Source of the DNA: Pseudoalteromonas sp. 0303
GTDB taxonomy: Bacteria; Pseudomonadota; Gammaproteobacteria; Enterobacterales; Alteromonadaceae
Direction of reading: 5' to 3'
Length of the DNA: 53,430 nt
Assembly (NCBI RefSeq): GCF_013349995.1
Contig: NZ_JABVXF010000029.1
Location: 1-53,430 of the forward strand
Both the position numbers and the translations under genes were made by a program. The notes beneath the pieces were generated by a model. It was not told where the DNA came from, did not search any database, and saw only the letters and a list, made by a program, of their open reading frames with translations. Of the stretch, positions 31,366 through 39,411 are shown in pieces (position 1 is the stretch's first letter; the number at the start of each line of letters is the position of its first letter).

Positions 31366-33741
31366 TCATTTACAGCTCATAACATCACAACTGAAGCTGC
31401 CATGCTTTTGATCATACATACGCTTGTCGGCCACGCTAAGCAATTCGTCAAATGATTTCGCATCGTCAGGGTAAAGTGCAAAGCCAACACTTGCTCCAAC
31501 GTGCAAGTCACCATATTCTGATTTTATTGGCTCCTCAATTGCGCAGATCAATCGAGATAGTGCGCGTTTTATTTGTACTTGGTTTTCTATGTCGGTAACA
31601 ATAACTACAAACTCATCACCACCAATGCGAGCAACGCAATCGGTTTTGCGAGCTGTGTCTTGTAGGCGTTTGGCAACCTCTACCAACACTTTATCTCCCA
31701 TTGCATGACCATGGGTATCATTAATCGGCTTAAACCTATCAAGGTCAAAGTATAGGCAGCCTACTTTAGAGCCTGTTCGTTCAACCCTGGCAAATTCTTG
31801 CTTTATGAAGCGCCCAAGCGCATTACGATTTGCTAAGCCTGTAAGGTGATCTGTTTGTGCTAATTGCCTAATTTTTTTCTCAGCCATGACGCGTTTCGTG
31901 ATATCGAAATTAACACCAACCATACGATTGCCGTATATTCGTCCATCTGCATTGATATAGCGGGTTTTGCCAGAAGGCAGAACAATCTGAAACTCTGCGT
32001 GAAACTCTTCACCATTTAAAATTGCGAGTTTTAGCTTGTTTGTCACGTCTTCATATTCATCTGGATGCAAGCTATTTGCCCATGCTGAATAGTCCCCTTT
32101 AAATTCTGATTTTGGGATTGCAAATAGGGTGTGCATCCAGTCATCCCAAATCAGTTCATTAGTGTCAAAATTCCACTCCCATATACCTATATGGGCAGCA
32201 TCTGCAGCCATAGACATGCGTTGATGTAAGCTTTCAAGCTCGGTTTTTGCTTGCTTTAATTCAGTAACATCCTCTGAAACATCAAGTAAGTATTGCGCTT
32301 TACCATTACTGTCTTTAATCGTGAGTTTCCGCGTTCTTAAGTAATGAGTATTGCCATCAATAGTAACCGGCTTTTCTTCTATCGTAAGGGGGTCATCACT
32401 TTTCAATACATCGCGGTCGGTTTGCATGAAACTGACTGCTTGTTCATTACTGAAGATATCAAAGTCATTTAAACCGATTAGTTGGTCTTTATTTTTACCA
32501 AGTAGTTGCTCACCCGCTTTATTCACATGGCTAAATGTTAAGTGCTCAGCCTCTTTTACAAATAGCATGATGGGTAAGTTATCGAAAATAGTTTGCGTAA
32601 AGGCTTCTTGATTCCGAATATCAGACAGATCTTTTATCGTCGCCACATAAGGGCCCGACTCTTTTTTACCAATAGAGCTGATTGTTAACGTAATAGGAAA
32701 ATGTTTTTTATTTGCTCGTTGTCCTTTTAAGAGCCGACTGCTACTTTTACCCGCCGTTTTTTTGCTAAGCTGTGAATCTCGGAGGATTTCATCAAGCTCT
32801 AACGACCTTTCAGGGATCAGGGTGCGAATATGTTTGCCTATTAAATCATGCGGCTGATAGCCAAAAATGTGGATAACAGCAGGGTTTGCAAATTCAATTT
32901 TTCCTTCATTATTAAAACTAATAACCACATCTTGTACAGTATTAAGCACTGCTTTCAGTTTTGCTGACAATAAGCTTCTTGCTCTGAGCTCAACAACTCC
33001 CAATACAAATAGACTTAACGCTACCAGAATAAAAATAATAAGCTGTGCTAACGTCGAGTAGTCGTGGGTTGTAACATAGGTGGTGTATTCAGTTTCAAAA
33101 ACAGACATCGAAATCATGCCAATGTAATGCATTCCCGAAATTGCACTGCCCATTATTAAGGCCACCACTAAGTTCATCCGTGTTTGATGAACCCCTTTAG
33201 CAAGTCGAAAATCATTAATTTTTAATGCGATACCTGACAGCACAATAGCGACGATAATTGATAAAGAGAACAACCAAGGCTCATAAGCCATTTTTGCAGG
33301 CATAACCATCGCCATCATACCAACAAAGTGCATCGAGCCAATCCCAGCCCCCATTAAAATACTTCTAAATATTAATCCCTTGCCAGTTTTTAAAGCTGGT
33401 GATAGCACGATGTAACTGGCAAAAACACTTGGCAAAATCGATATCAGAGTAACACTAATGTTGTATTCAATAGGAATGGGCAAGGTATATGCAAGCATAC
33501 CAACAAAATGCATACCCCAAATACCTATACCTAAAAAACACGAAGCCATGATAGTCCAGATCTGACTTTCATTTTTTAGGTAAGAGTGTTTTATGCGGGC
33601 AGATAATAAAAATGAGATATACGAAGCAAATACGGCCGTGAGAATAGAAGCAAACACAAGGAGTAAATCGTATTCAGCCGGAATGACCTGCGCACTGCTT
33701 AAATGATCAGTTATAAAGTGCAGCTTGAAGTGCTCTATCAC
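31366..33741 (-). CDS. MHYT-PAS-GGDEF membrane diguanylate cyclase
   Basis: A 791-aa sensor cyclase. Residues 20-255 are an MHYT-type membrane sensor with three copies of the motif (GMHFVGM near 76, SMHFVGM near 136, GMHYIGM near 203) in hydrophobic helices; this module is proposed to sense O2, CO or NO through bound copper. Three PAS regions follow at about 262-375, 385-500 and 515-620. The GGDEF domain has LTGLANRNALGRF, DLDRFKPINDTHGH and RIGGDEF. An intact RxxD inhibitory site (RKTD) precedes it. No EAL domain follows. It is convergent with nothing and diverges from erpA. Confidence 0.93.
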   Translation of the reverse strand: MIEHFKLHFITDHLSSAQVIPAEYDLLLVFASILTAVFASYISFLLSARIKHSYLKNESQIWTIMASCFLGIGIWGMHFVGMLAYTLPIPIEYNISVTLISILPSVFASYIVLSPALKTGKGLIFRSILMGAGIGSMHFVGMMAMVMPAKMAYEPWLFSLSIIVAIVLSGIALKINDFRLAKGVHQTRMNLVVALIMGSAISGMHYIGMISMSVFETEYTTYVTTHDYSTLAQLIIFILVALSLFVLGVVELRARSLLSAKLKAVLNTVQDVVISFNNEGKIEFANPAVIHIFGYQPHDLIGKHIRTLIPERSLELDEILRDSQLSKKTAGKSSSRLLKGQRANKKHFPITLTISSIGKKESGPYVATIKDLSDIRNQEAFTQTIFDNLPIMLFVKEAEHLTFSHVNKAGEQLLGKNKDQLIGLNDFDIFSNEQAVSFMQTDRDVLKSDDPLTIEEKPVTIDGNTHYLRTRKLTIKDSNGKAQYLLDVSEDVTELKQAKTELESLHQRMSMAADAAHIGIWEWNFDTNELIWDDWMHTLFAIPKSEFKGDYSAWANSLHPDEYEDVTNKLKLAILNGEEFHAEFQIVLPSGKTRYINADGRIYGNRMVGVNFDITKRVMAEKKIRQLAQTDHLTGLANRNALGRFIKQEFARVERTGSKVGCLYFDLDRFKPINDTHGHAMGDKVLVEVAKRLQDTARKTDCVARIGGDEFVVIVTDIENQVQIKRALSRLICAIEEPIKSEYGDLHVGASVGFALYPDDAKSFDELLSVADKRMYDQKHGSFSCDVMSCK

Positions 33742-33858
33742 GATAAGATTCCCTTAATGCATCATACAAGTCCAAATGTAGTACAAATAAACTTTAGTCC
33801 AAGGCAAGTAGGTTGGCCAGTTATCCTCACCATAATTGAGATGCTCTTGTGGTGATAC

Positions 33859-33887
33859 TTGATTAAAACACTCGGGTATTAGATAAT
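33859..33887 (+). promoter_or_regulatory. Candidate erpA promoter
   Basis: TTGATT at 33859-33864 and GATAAT at 33882-33887 are separated by 17 bases. Transcription would start near 33894, about 25 bases before the erpA ATG. Confidence 0.5.
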
Positions 33888-33918
33888 TGCGGCCAATATA
33901 GGTTTTGAGGGTTTTGGT

Positions 33919-34257
33919 ATGTCAGATGAGTTGCCAATCAAGTTCAGCGATGCAGCTGCTGTTCGTGTTAAACAGTTAATCGAAGAAGAAGAGAATCCAG
34001 ATCTTAAACTACGTGTTTATGTAACAGGTGGTGGTTGTTCAGGTTTCCAATATGGTTTTACTTTTGATGAAAAAGCTAACCCTGGCGATTTAGAAATTGT
34101 TAAAAATGGTGTAACGCTTGTTGTCGACCCTATGAGTATTCAGTACTTGGTAGATGGTACCGTTGACTATACAGAAGGGCTTGAAGGCGCACGCTTTTTT
34201 GTTAATAACCCGAATGCAACAACAACCTGTGGTTGCGGAGCCAGCTTCAGCGTTTAA
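33919..34257 (+). CDS. erpA: Iron-sulfur cluster insertion protein ErpA
   Basis: A-type carrier that delivers Fe-S clusters to isoprenoid and respiratory enzymes. The 112-aa sequence has KFSDAAAVRVKQLIEEEENPDLKLRVYVTGGGCSGFQYGF and the C-terminal CGCGASFSV, giving the three ligand cysteines. The GGGCSGFQYGF and DGTVDYTEGLEGARFF segments favour ErpA over IscA. GAGGG lies about 10 bases before the ATG. It stands alone with a terminator after it. Confidence 0.95.
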   Translation: MSDELPIKFSDAAAVRVKQLIEEEENPDLKLRVYVTGGGCSGFQYGFTFDEKANPGDLEIVKNGVTLVVDPMSIQYLVDGTVDYTEGLEGARFFVNNPNATTTCGCGASFSV

Positions 34258-34271
34258 TGAATTATTTATGA

Positions 34272-34294
34272 AAGCCACTTGATGTGGCTTTTTT
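34272..34294 (+). terminator. Terminator after erpA
   Basis: AAGCCAC and GTGGCTT pair around a TTGAT loop and are followed by TTTT. Confidence 0.88.
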
Positions 34295-34361
34295 ATTGCT
34301 TAAACTTATCATAATATCCCGCCCCTGCTAAATTTTACGCATTATTAGAAGGAGTTTTGCG

Positions 34362-35453
34362 TTGCCAAATATAACTACAACAATAGAAAAGAAACCCTAT
34401 ATTTTAGCTATCGCCATTGTTTTGGTGATTGTACTGTGGATGCTATCTGGGCATAGCAAAGCAGATCAAAAAGCACTGCAAAGTGATGAGCAAGTTCAAG
34501 AGCGCTTGCCTAAAGTGCAAGTGATGCCGTTGGTCGCAAAGAATATTAATAAAAACCTAACTTTTTATGGAAAATCAGAGCCTGACAAAATCGCAAATAT
34601 CAGCGCCAGACAAGCAGGGCAAGTACTCGAAATTTTGGTTGAAGAAGGTCAGTTTGTAAAACAAGAACAGGTTATTTTACGCCTCGATAAATCTGATTTG
34701 GCTGCCCAAATCACATCAGCAGAAGCCTTAGTTGCCCAGTATCAAACTGAATACGAAGGCGCGCTTAAACTTAATCAGCAAGGTTTACAAAACAAAGTAT
34801 TGACCATGCAAGCACAAGCTATGTTGCAACAAGCAAAAGCAACTTTGGCAAGCCTTGAATTAAAGCTAGAGCGCACTGAAGTACGTGCTGCTTTTGATGG
34901 CGTTATCAACAAACGTTTAGTCGAAATTGGTGATTATGTTGGCATAGGCGACCCTATTTTACAGCTCGCTGATTTAGACCCGTTAATCGTCAGAGCCGAT
35001 GCGACTCAAAAAGAAGTGCAAGGCTTAGAAGTTGGGCAAGCTACTTTTGCTCATGTTTTAAATGACAAAACCTATCCGGGTCGAATTCGTTACATTGCAT
35101 CTGTTGCGGATGACAGCACCAATACATTTCGCATCGAAGCGGCGTTTGAAAACCCAGGTATGAAATATAAAGCAGGTTTTTCGACTCAGCTTAATATTGA
35201 GTTGCCAACTGAGCCTGCCATGTTATTAAGCCCGGCTTTTATGGCCCTAGATGAACAAGGGAATATCGGCGTAAAAGTCGTTAATGACGACAATATTGTA
35301 GAGTTTAAGTCGGTAAATCTAGCTAAAAGCACCGAGCAGGGCGTTTGGCTTTGGGGTTTAGGCGAGCAAGCGAATGTTATTACCCTTGGTCAAGGTTTTG
35401 TGCGTGCCGGTGACAAAGTTGAGCCTGTGTTTACTGAAGCAACGAGCAACTAA
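34362..35453 (+). CDS. RND efflux periplasmic adaptor (membrane fusion protein)
   Basis: HlyD-type adaptor, 363 aa. Start is a TTG with a perfect AAGGAG about 7 bases upstream. An N-terminal hydrophobic helix (ILAIAIVLVIVLWML) is followed by a lipoyl-type strand, an alpha-helical hairpin (LVAQYQTEYEGALKL to LASLELKLERTEVRA) and beta-barrel segments (FDGVINKRLVEIGDYV, IRYIASVADDSTNTFRIEA). The Cys of a lipobox is missing, so it is anchored by the helix. The pump gene begins two bases after the stop. Substrate unknown. Confidence 0.92.
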   Translation: MPNITTTIEKKPYILAIAIVLVIVLWMLSGHSKADQKALQSDEQVQERLPKVQVMPLVAKNINKNLTFYGKSEPDKIANISARQAGQVLEILVEEGQFVKQEQVILRLDKSDLAAQITSAEALVAQYQTEYEGALKLNQQGLQNKVLTMQAQAMLQQAKATLASLELKLERTEVRAAFDGVINKRLVEIGDYVGIGDPILQLADLDPLIVRADATQKEVQGLEVGQATFAHVLNDKTYPGRIRYIASVADDSTNTFRIEAAFENPGMKYKAGFSTQLNIELPTEPAMLLSPAFMALDEQGNIGVKVVNDDNIVEFKSVNLAKSTEQGVWLWGLGEQANVITLGQGFVRAGDKVEPVFTEATSN

Positions 35454-35455
35454 GT

Positions 35456-38400
35456 ATGAAAAACTTAATCGAAGCGTCGTTGACTCACACGCGTACAGTT
35501 TTATCTATTTTCATCTTGTTGCTGATCTCGGGCTGGGTGACATATCAAACCATCCCTAAAGAAGCGAATCCTGATGTCACTATTCCTTTTATTTATGTGT
35601 CGATTATTCATGACGGTATTTCCCCTGAAGATGCTGAGCGGCTATTAGTTAGGCCGATGGAGATTGAGCTTCGCTCAATTGAAGGGGTAAAAGAAATGTC
35701 AGCGGTGGCAAGTGAAGGGCATGCCTCTGTGACCCTTGAGTTTATCGCGGGTATGGACCCCAAAGAAGCCTTAGCTGATGTACGAGATAAAGTTAGTTTA
35801 GCTAAGGCAAAACTGCCTTCTGAATCAGAAGAACCAGAAGTTCATGAAATCTTGATGGAAGATCAGCAGCCAACAATTACATTAACTTTGTCAGGCGATG
35901 CGCCAGAGCGAGGTTTACTAACCCTTGCACGTAATCTTAAAGATGAACTAGAAAGCATTTCTAGCGTATTAGAAGTTGATGTAGGTGGTGACCGTGAAGA
36001 TATGGTTGAAATTGAGGTCGATCCATTGGCGATGATTTCTTATGGCCTTGAACCGAATGACATTATTCAACTGCTATCAAATAACAACCGCTTAGTAGCT
36101 GCTGGTACCCTTGATACTGGTAAAGGGCGCTTTGCTGTAAAAATCCCGTCGGTATTTGAGACGATTCAGGATGTGATGGAACAACCTGTGAAAGTTGTTG
36201 GCGATAGGGTGGTGCGTTTTATGGACGTAGCAAAAATTCGCCGAGCATATAAAGACCCAACCTCAATCGCACGTATTAATGGCCGCCATGCGGTTTCGCT
36301 GGAAGTGAAAAAACGTGCTGGCGAAAATATTATTGATACGGTCGATCAAGTTAAAAAAGTGGTGAATGAGGCCAAGAAAATTTGGCCTGATCATATACGA
36401 GTTGATTACACCGGCGACATGTCAAAAGACGTGAAAATGATGCTTTCTGATCTGCAAAATAATGTGCTGTCTGCTGTATTGTTGGTGGTTATCGTTATTG
36501 TGGCGATACTTGGTGCGCGCACTGCGTTTTTAGTGGGGATTGCCATTCCTGGCTCGTTCTTAACCGGGATTTTAGTGATCTCTGTGTTTGGCTTAACGGT
36601 GAATATCGTGGTGCTTTTTGCACTCATCATGGCTGTCGGTATGCTGGTGGATGGCGCAATCGTTGTTAGTGAGTTTGCTGACAGAGCAATGAGTGAAGGC
36701 AAACCGCGCAAGACAGCTTATAAATTGGCTGCTGAGCGCATGGCGTGGCCAATCATCGCTTCTACGGCAACGACATTAGCGGCCTTTGCACCGCTAATAT
36801 TTTGGCCGGGAATGATGGGCGAGTTTATGAAGTACTTGCCGATTACGCTTATTGCCACCTTGACTGCGTCATTACTTATGGCATTGGTGTTTGTGCCAAC
36901 TATTGGTGGATTAATAGGAAAGTCACGGCCGCTCTCTGAACAGCAAAAACAGGATTTAGAGTTAGCAGAGTCCGGCGATTTAACGCAAATCAAAGGGATG
37001 CTTGGGCGTTATATTCGCGTGCTTGATTATGCAACAGAGCGCCCTTGGTGGAGCCTAGCTGCTGCAATCGTGTTTTCTATTTTAGTATTCTTTGCATTTG
37101 CTGTCTCTAAGCTAGGCGTTGAGTTCTTTCCTGATGTAGAGCCAAATGGCGTTAATATCAAAGTACGTTCTTACAGTGACTTATCTATATTTGAAAAAGA
37201 CGTGATCATGAAAGACATCGAATCACGCATTTTAAAAGTAGAAGGTATTAAAACCTTGTATGCTCGTACTGGCGGTAAAGATCAGGTAGGCACGTTTAGA
37301 ATGAATCTTAAAGACTGGGATGAGCGTCCACCTGCCGAAGATATAATCAGTCAAGTTAACGAAATCACGGCAAGTTATGCCGGTGTCGAAATTGAACTTC
37401 GAAAAGATGAAAACGGCCCCGGTGGAGGCAAAGCGCTGAGTATTGAGCTGAGCTCTCGATTTGTTGGTGTGCTTAACAGTGAAGCTAAACGAGTAAGGCA
37501 AGCCATCGAAAATGATGGCGCGTTTCGAAATGTTGATGACAGTGCTTCAAAACCGGGCATTGAGTGGCAACTTAAATTGAATCGTTCGGATGCGGCTCGT
37601 TTTGGTGCGGATGCCAGTATGCTAGGGGCAAATGTTCAGCTTATTACCAATGGTTTAAAACTAGGGGAATACCGCCCCGATGATGTTGATGACGAGATTG
37701 ATATTCGCGTACGCTTTCCTCATGACAAGCGAGATTTAGGACGTCTTGAAACGTTGCGTGTAAAAACTATGCACGGGCAAGTGCCAATTAGTCATTTTGT
37801 TGAGCGTCAAGCAGCTCCTAAGGTCGATACAATTCGCCGTGTTGATTCTCAGCGCGTTGTTACCGTTAATGCAGACATGAAACCGGGTGAACAACTTGCT
37901 AAAGCGTTGCCACGCTTACAAGCGCAACTAGAGGAGCAAGGGTTAGATCCGCGCGTGAAAATTAAAGTGCGTGGTGAAACCGAAGATCAAGATGAATCAG
38001 AAGCCTTCCTTGAGCTGGCTTTTGTGGTTGCCCTGTTTGTGATGGGGATTATTCTGGTAACGCAATTTAATAGCTTTTATCAAGCATTTCTGATTTTAAG
38101 TGCTGTACTGTTTTCAACTATGGGTGTGTTCTTAGGTTTAATCGTATTACAGCAACCGTTTGGTATCGTGATGTCGGGCATTGGGGTTATCTCGCTTGCC
38201 GGTATTGTGGTTAATAACAATATAGTACTGATTGATACTTATAATGTTTTACGTAACCAAGGTCTGGCAGCAAAAGATGCGATTTTACGAACTGGTGCTC
38301 AGCGTTTACGTCCTGTACTGTTAACGACTGTGACCACCATATTGGGATTAATGCCGATGGTACTACAAGTGAATATTGACTTATTTAACCGTCATATTGA

Positions 38401-38530
38401 TTTTGGTGCGCCATCTACTCAGTGGTGGGTGCAATTGGCCACGGCTGTTGCGGGTGGATTAACATTTGCTACTGTATTGACACTGGTACTTACGCCTTGC
38501 TTGTTAATGCTGCGAGATCGTCGTCGGTAA
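35456..38530 (+). CDS. RND family efflux pump permease
   Basis: Resistance-nodulation-division inner-membrane pump, 1024 aa, with the two-fold pattern of one helix, a large periplasmic loop and a helix bundle. The proton-relay region appears as VGMLVDGAIVVSEFADRAM; the second half has GIVVNNNIVLIDTYNVLR and TTVTTILGLMPMV. The opening YQTIPKEANPDVTIPFIYVS is typical of the AcrB-like HAE1 subgroup in Alteromonadales. It is coupled to the adaptor upstream. No outer-membrane channel gene is in the operon, so it presumably borrows TolC. Substrates cannot be inferred. Confidence 0.95.
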   Translation: MKNLIEASLTHTRTVLSIFILLLISGWVTYQTIPKEANPDVTIPFIYVSIIHDGISPEDAERLLVRPMEIELRSIEGVKEMSAVASEGHASVTLEFIAGMDPKEALADVRDKVSLAKAKLPSESEEPEVHEILMEDQQPTITLTLSGDAPERGLLTLARNLKDELESISSVLEVDVGGDREDMVEIEVDPLAMISYGLEPNDIIQLLSNNNRLVAAGTLDTGKGRFAVKIPSVFETIQDVMEQPVKVVGDRVVRFMDVAKIRRAYKDPTSIARINGRHAVSLEVKKRAGENIIDTVDQVKKVVNEAKKIWPDHIRVDYTGDMSKDVKMMLSDLQNNVLSAVLLVVIVIVAILGARTAFLVGIAIPGSFLTGILVISVFGLTVNIVVLFALIMAVGMLVDGAIVVSEFADRAMSEGKPRKTAYKLAAERMAWPIIASTATTLAAFAPLIFWPGMMGEFMKYLPITLIATLTASLLMALVFVPTIGGLIGKSRPLSEQQKQDLELAESGDLTQIKGMLGRYIRVLDYATERPWWSLAAAIVFSILVFFAFAVSKLGVEFFPDVEPNGVNIKVRSYSDLSIFEKDVIMKDIESRILKVEGIKTLYARTGGKDQVGTFRMNLKDWDERPPAEDIISQVNEITASYAGVEIELRKDENGPGGGKALSIELSSRFVGVLNSEAKRVRQAIENDGAFRNVDDSASKPGIEWQLKLNRSDAARFGADASMLGANVQLITNGLKLGEYRPDDVDDEIDIRVRFPHDKRDLGRLETLRVKTMHGQVPISHFVERQAAPKVDTIRRVDSQRVVTVNADMKPGEQLAKALPRLQAQLEEQGLDPRVKIKVRGETEDQDESEAFLELAFVVALFVMGIILVTQFNSFYQAFLILSAVLFSTMGVFLGLIVLQQPFGIVMSGIGVISLAGIVVNNNIVLIDTYNVLRNQGLAAKDAILRTGAQRLRPVLLTTVTTILGLMPMVLQVNIDLFNRHIDFGAPSTQWWVQLATAVAGGLTFATVLTLVLTPCLLMLRDRRR

Positions 38531-38563
38531 TCGGTAAATTCGTTACTGATTAATTAAAAATGA

Positions 38564-38584
38564 GTGACCCTAGTGTTGGGTCAC
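38564..38584. terminator. Hairpin between the RND pump and the convergent small gene
   Basis: GTGACCC and GGGTCAC form a perfect 7-bp stem around TAGTGTT. The right arm and part of the loop are the last codons and stop of the small minus-strand gene, so that gene ends inside the hairpin. The T tract is weak. Confidence 0.55.
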
Positions 38585-38743
38585 TTTAATCATCAGTAAA
38601 AAGAAGCCTAAAACTAACGCAGAGGCGATCAAAATATACACAAACCCCTTCTTGCCTTGCTTAATTGGTACACGATTTTGTTTTAAAAAAAGGTACCACG
38701 CTACACACAGTACAATTGGCAACAAAAATAATATACGAAACAT
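38570..38743 (-). CDS. 57-aa small membrane protein, hypothetical
   Basis: Translation on the minus strand gives MFRILFLLPIVLCVAWYLFL at the start, a short basic loop with KQNRVPIKQGKKG, and a second hydrophobic helix FVYILIASALVLGFFLLMI, ending KVTQH. AAAGG lies 7 bases before the ATG, with a further AGGAA next to it. The two-helix layout and positive loop suggest both ends face the periplasm. I think similar small proteins occur in relatives, from memory only. No function is known to me. It points at the RND operon and ends within its hairpin. Confidence 0.7.
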   Translation of the reverse strand: MFRILFLLPIVLCVAWYLFLKQNRVPIKQGKKGFVYILIASALVLGFFLLMIKVTQH

Positions 38744-39054
38744 TTCCTAGCCTTTTTCAGTATTTACATACACTTTAAGCATAAATATGCAGAATTTAAA
38801 GCGATACTTTCATCTTGTTACACTTCCAATTGATCAATTTTTTGGTACAGTTAACCAGTTAACTATAGAGCACATGCTTTAATTTTAGCTACACTAATAC
38901 TTGTATACTAAAACGGTCCATACCTAAAAGGTGGACATTTGTATAATTAATCATTCAATCTGAAAGTTATTAGTATATAATGTGTCCAAGAGTGAGACGG
39001 GCAAATTTCACTCTTAAATTATTAACTTGAATCATCTAGTAGGAGATGTATTTT
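38744..39054 (+). promoter_or_regulatory. 311-bp upstream region of the XRE gene with two inverted repeats
   Basis: No gene is visible. GTCCA-TA-CCT and AGGTGGAC form an interrupted palindrome at 38916-38936, a possible operator. TATAAT at 38976-38981 could be a -10 element. AAGAGTGA at 38988-38995 pairs with TCACTCTT at 39008-39015 to make a hairpin in the leader. A direct GTTAACCAGTTAAC sits near 38856-38869. The roles are inferred from position only. Confidence 0.4.
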
Positions 39055-39264
39055 ATGATGGGTAAAACAGTTTCTTCTGAAGAAAACTCGAAACTAACAA
39101 AATGGCTTAAAACTAAACGTCATGAGAAAGGTCACACAATGCGTAGCCTTGCGCAGGTTTTAGGTACGCCGCATTCTTTCATTGGTAAAATTGAAAACCA
39201 AGAACGTCGTTTAGATGTTATTGAATTCATGCGTTATTGTGATGCTTTAGAAGTTGACCCATAA
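39055..39264 (+). CDS. Small XRE-type helix-turn-helix regulator, C-terminus possibly truncated
   Basis: A 69-aa DNA-binding protein. The helix-turn-helix runs from about residue 15 (LTKWLKTKRHEKGHTMRSLAQVL) through GTPHSFIGKIENQERRLDVIEF. It ends at TAA after ALEVDP, but the frame continues with EGLNLLKDA and a second TAA at 39292-39294. Relatives that I recall have a residue at that point and run on, as in DPxEGL. This suggests a one-base nonsense change that removes only the last ten residues; the fold should survive. AGGAG lies 9 bases before the ATG at 39055; ATG 39058 is equally possible. Confidence 0.75.
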   Translation: MMGKTVSSEENSKLTKWLKTKRHEKGHTMRSLAQVLGTPHSFIGKIENQERRLDVIEFMRYCDALEVDP

Positions 39265-39306
39265 GAAGGTCTTAACTTACTTAAAGACGCTTAATTATTC
39301 ATTACC

Positions 39307-39326
39307 AAAAGCGAAACGCCGCTTTT
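39307..39326 (+). terminator. Weak terminator after the XRE gene
   Basis: AAAAGCG and CGCTTTT pair around AAACGC. The stem is short and the T run is only four bases. Confidence 0.45.
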
Positions 39327-39411
39327 AAGTAATATAAATGGTGCAAGGAAGCACTATTAAAACCTCTCCCTTGCATTTCCCCCCTGTTTAATCACATACG
39401 TATTAGATTTG

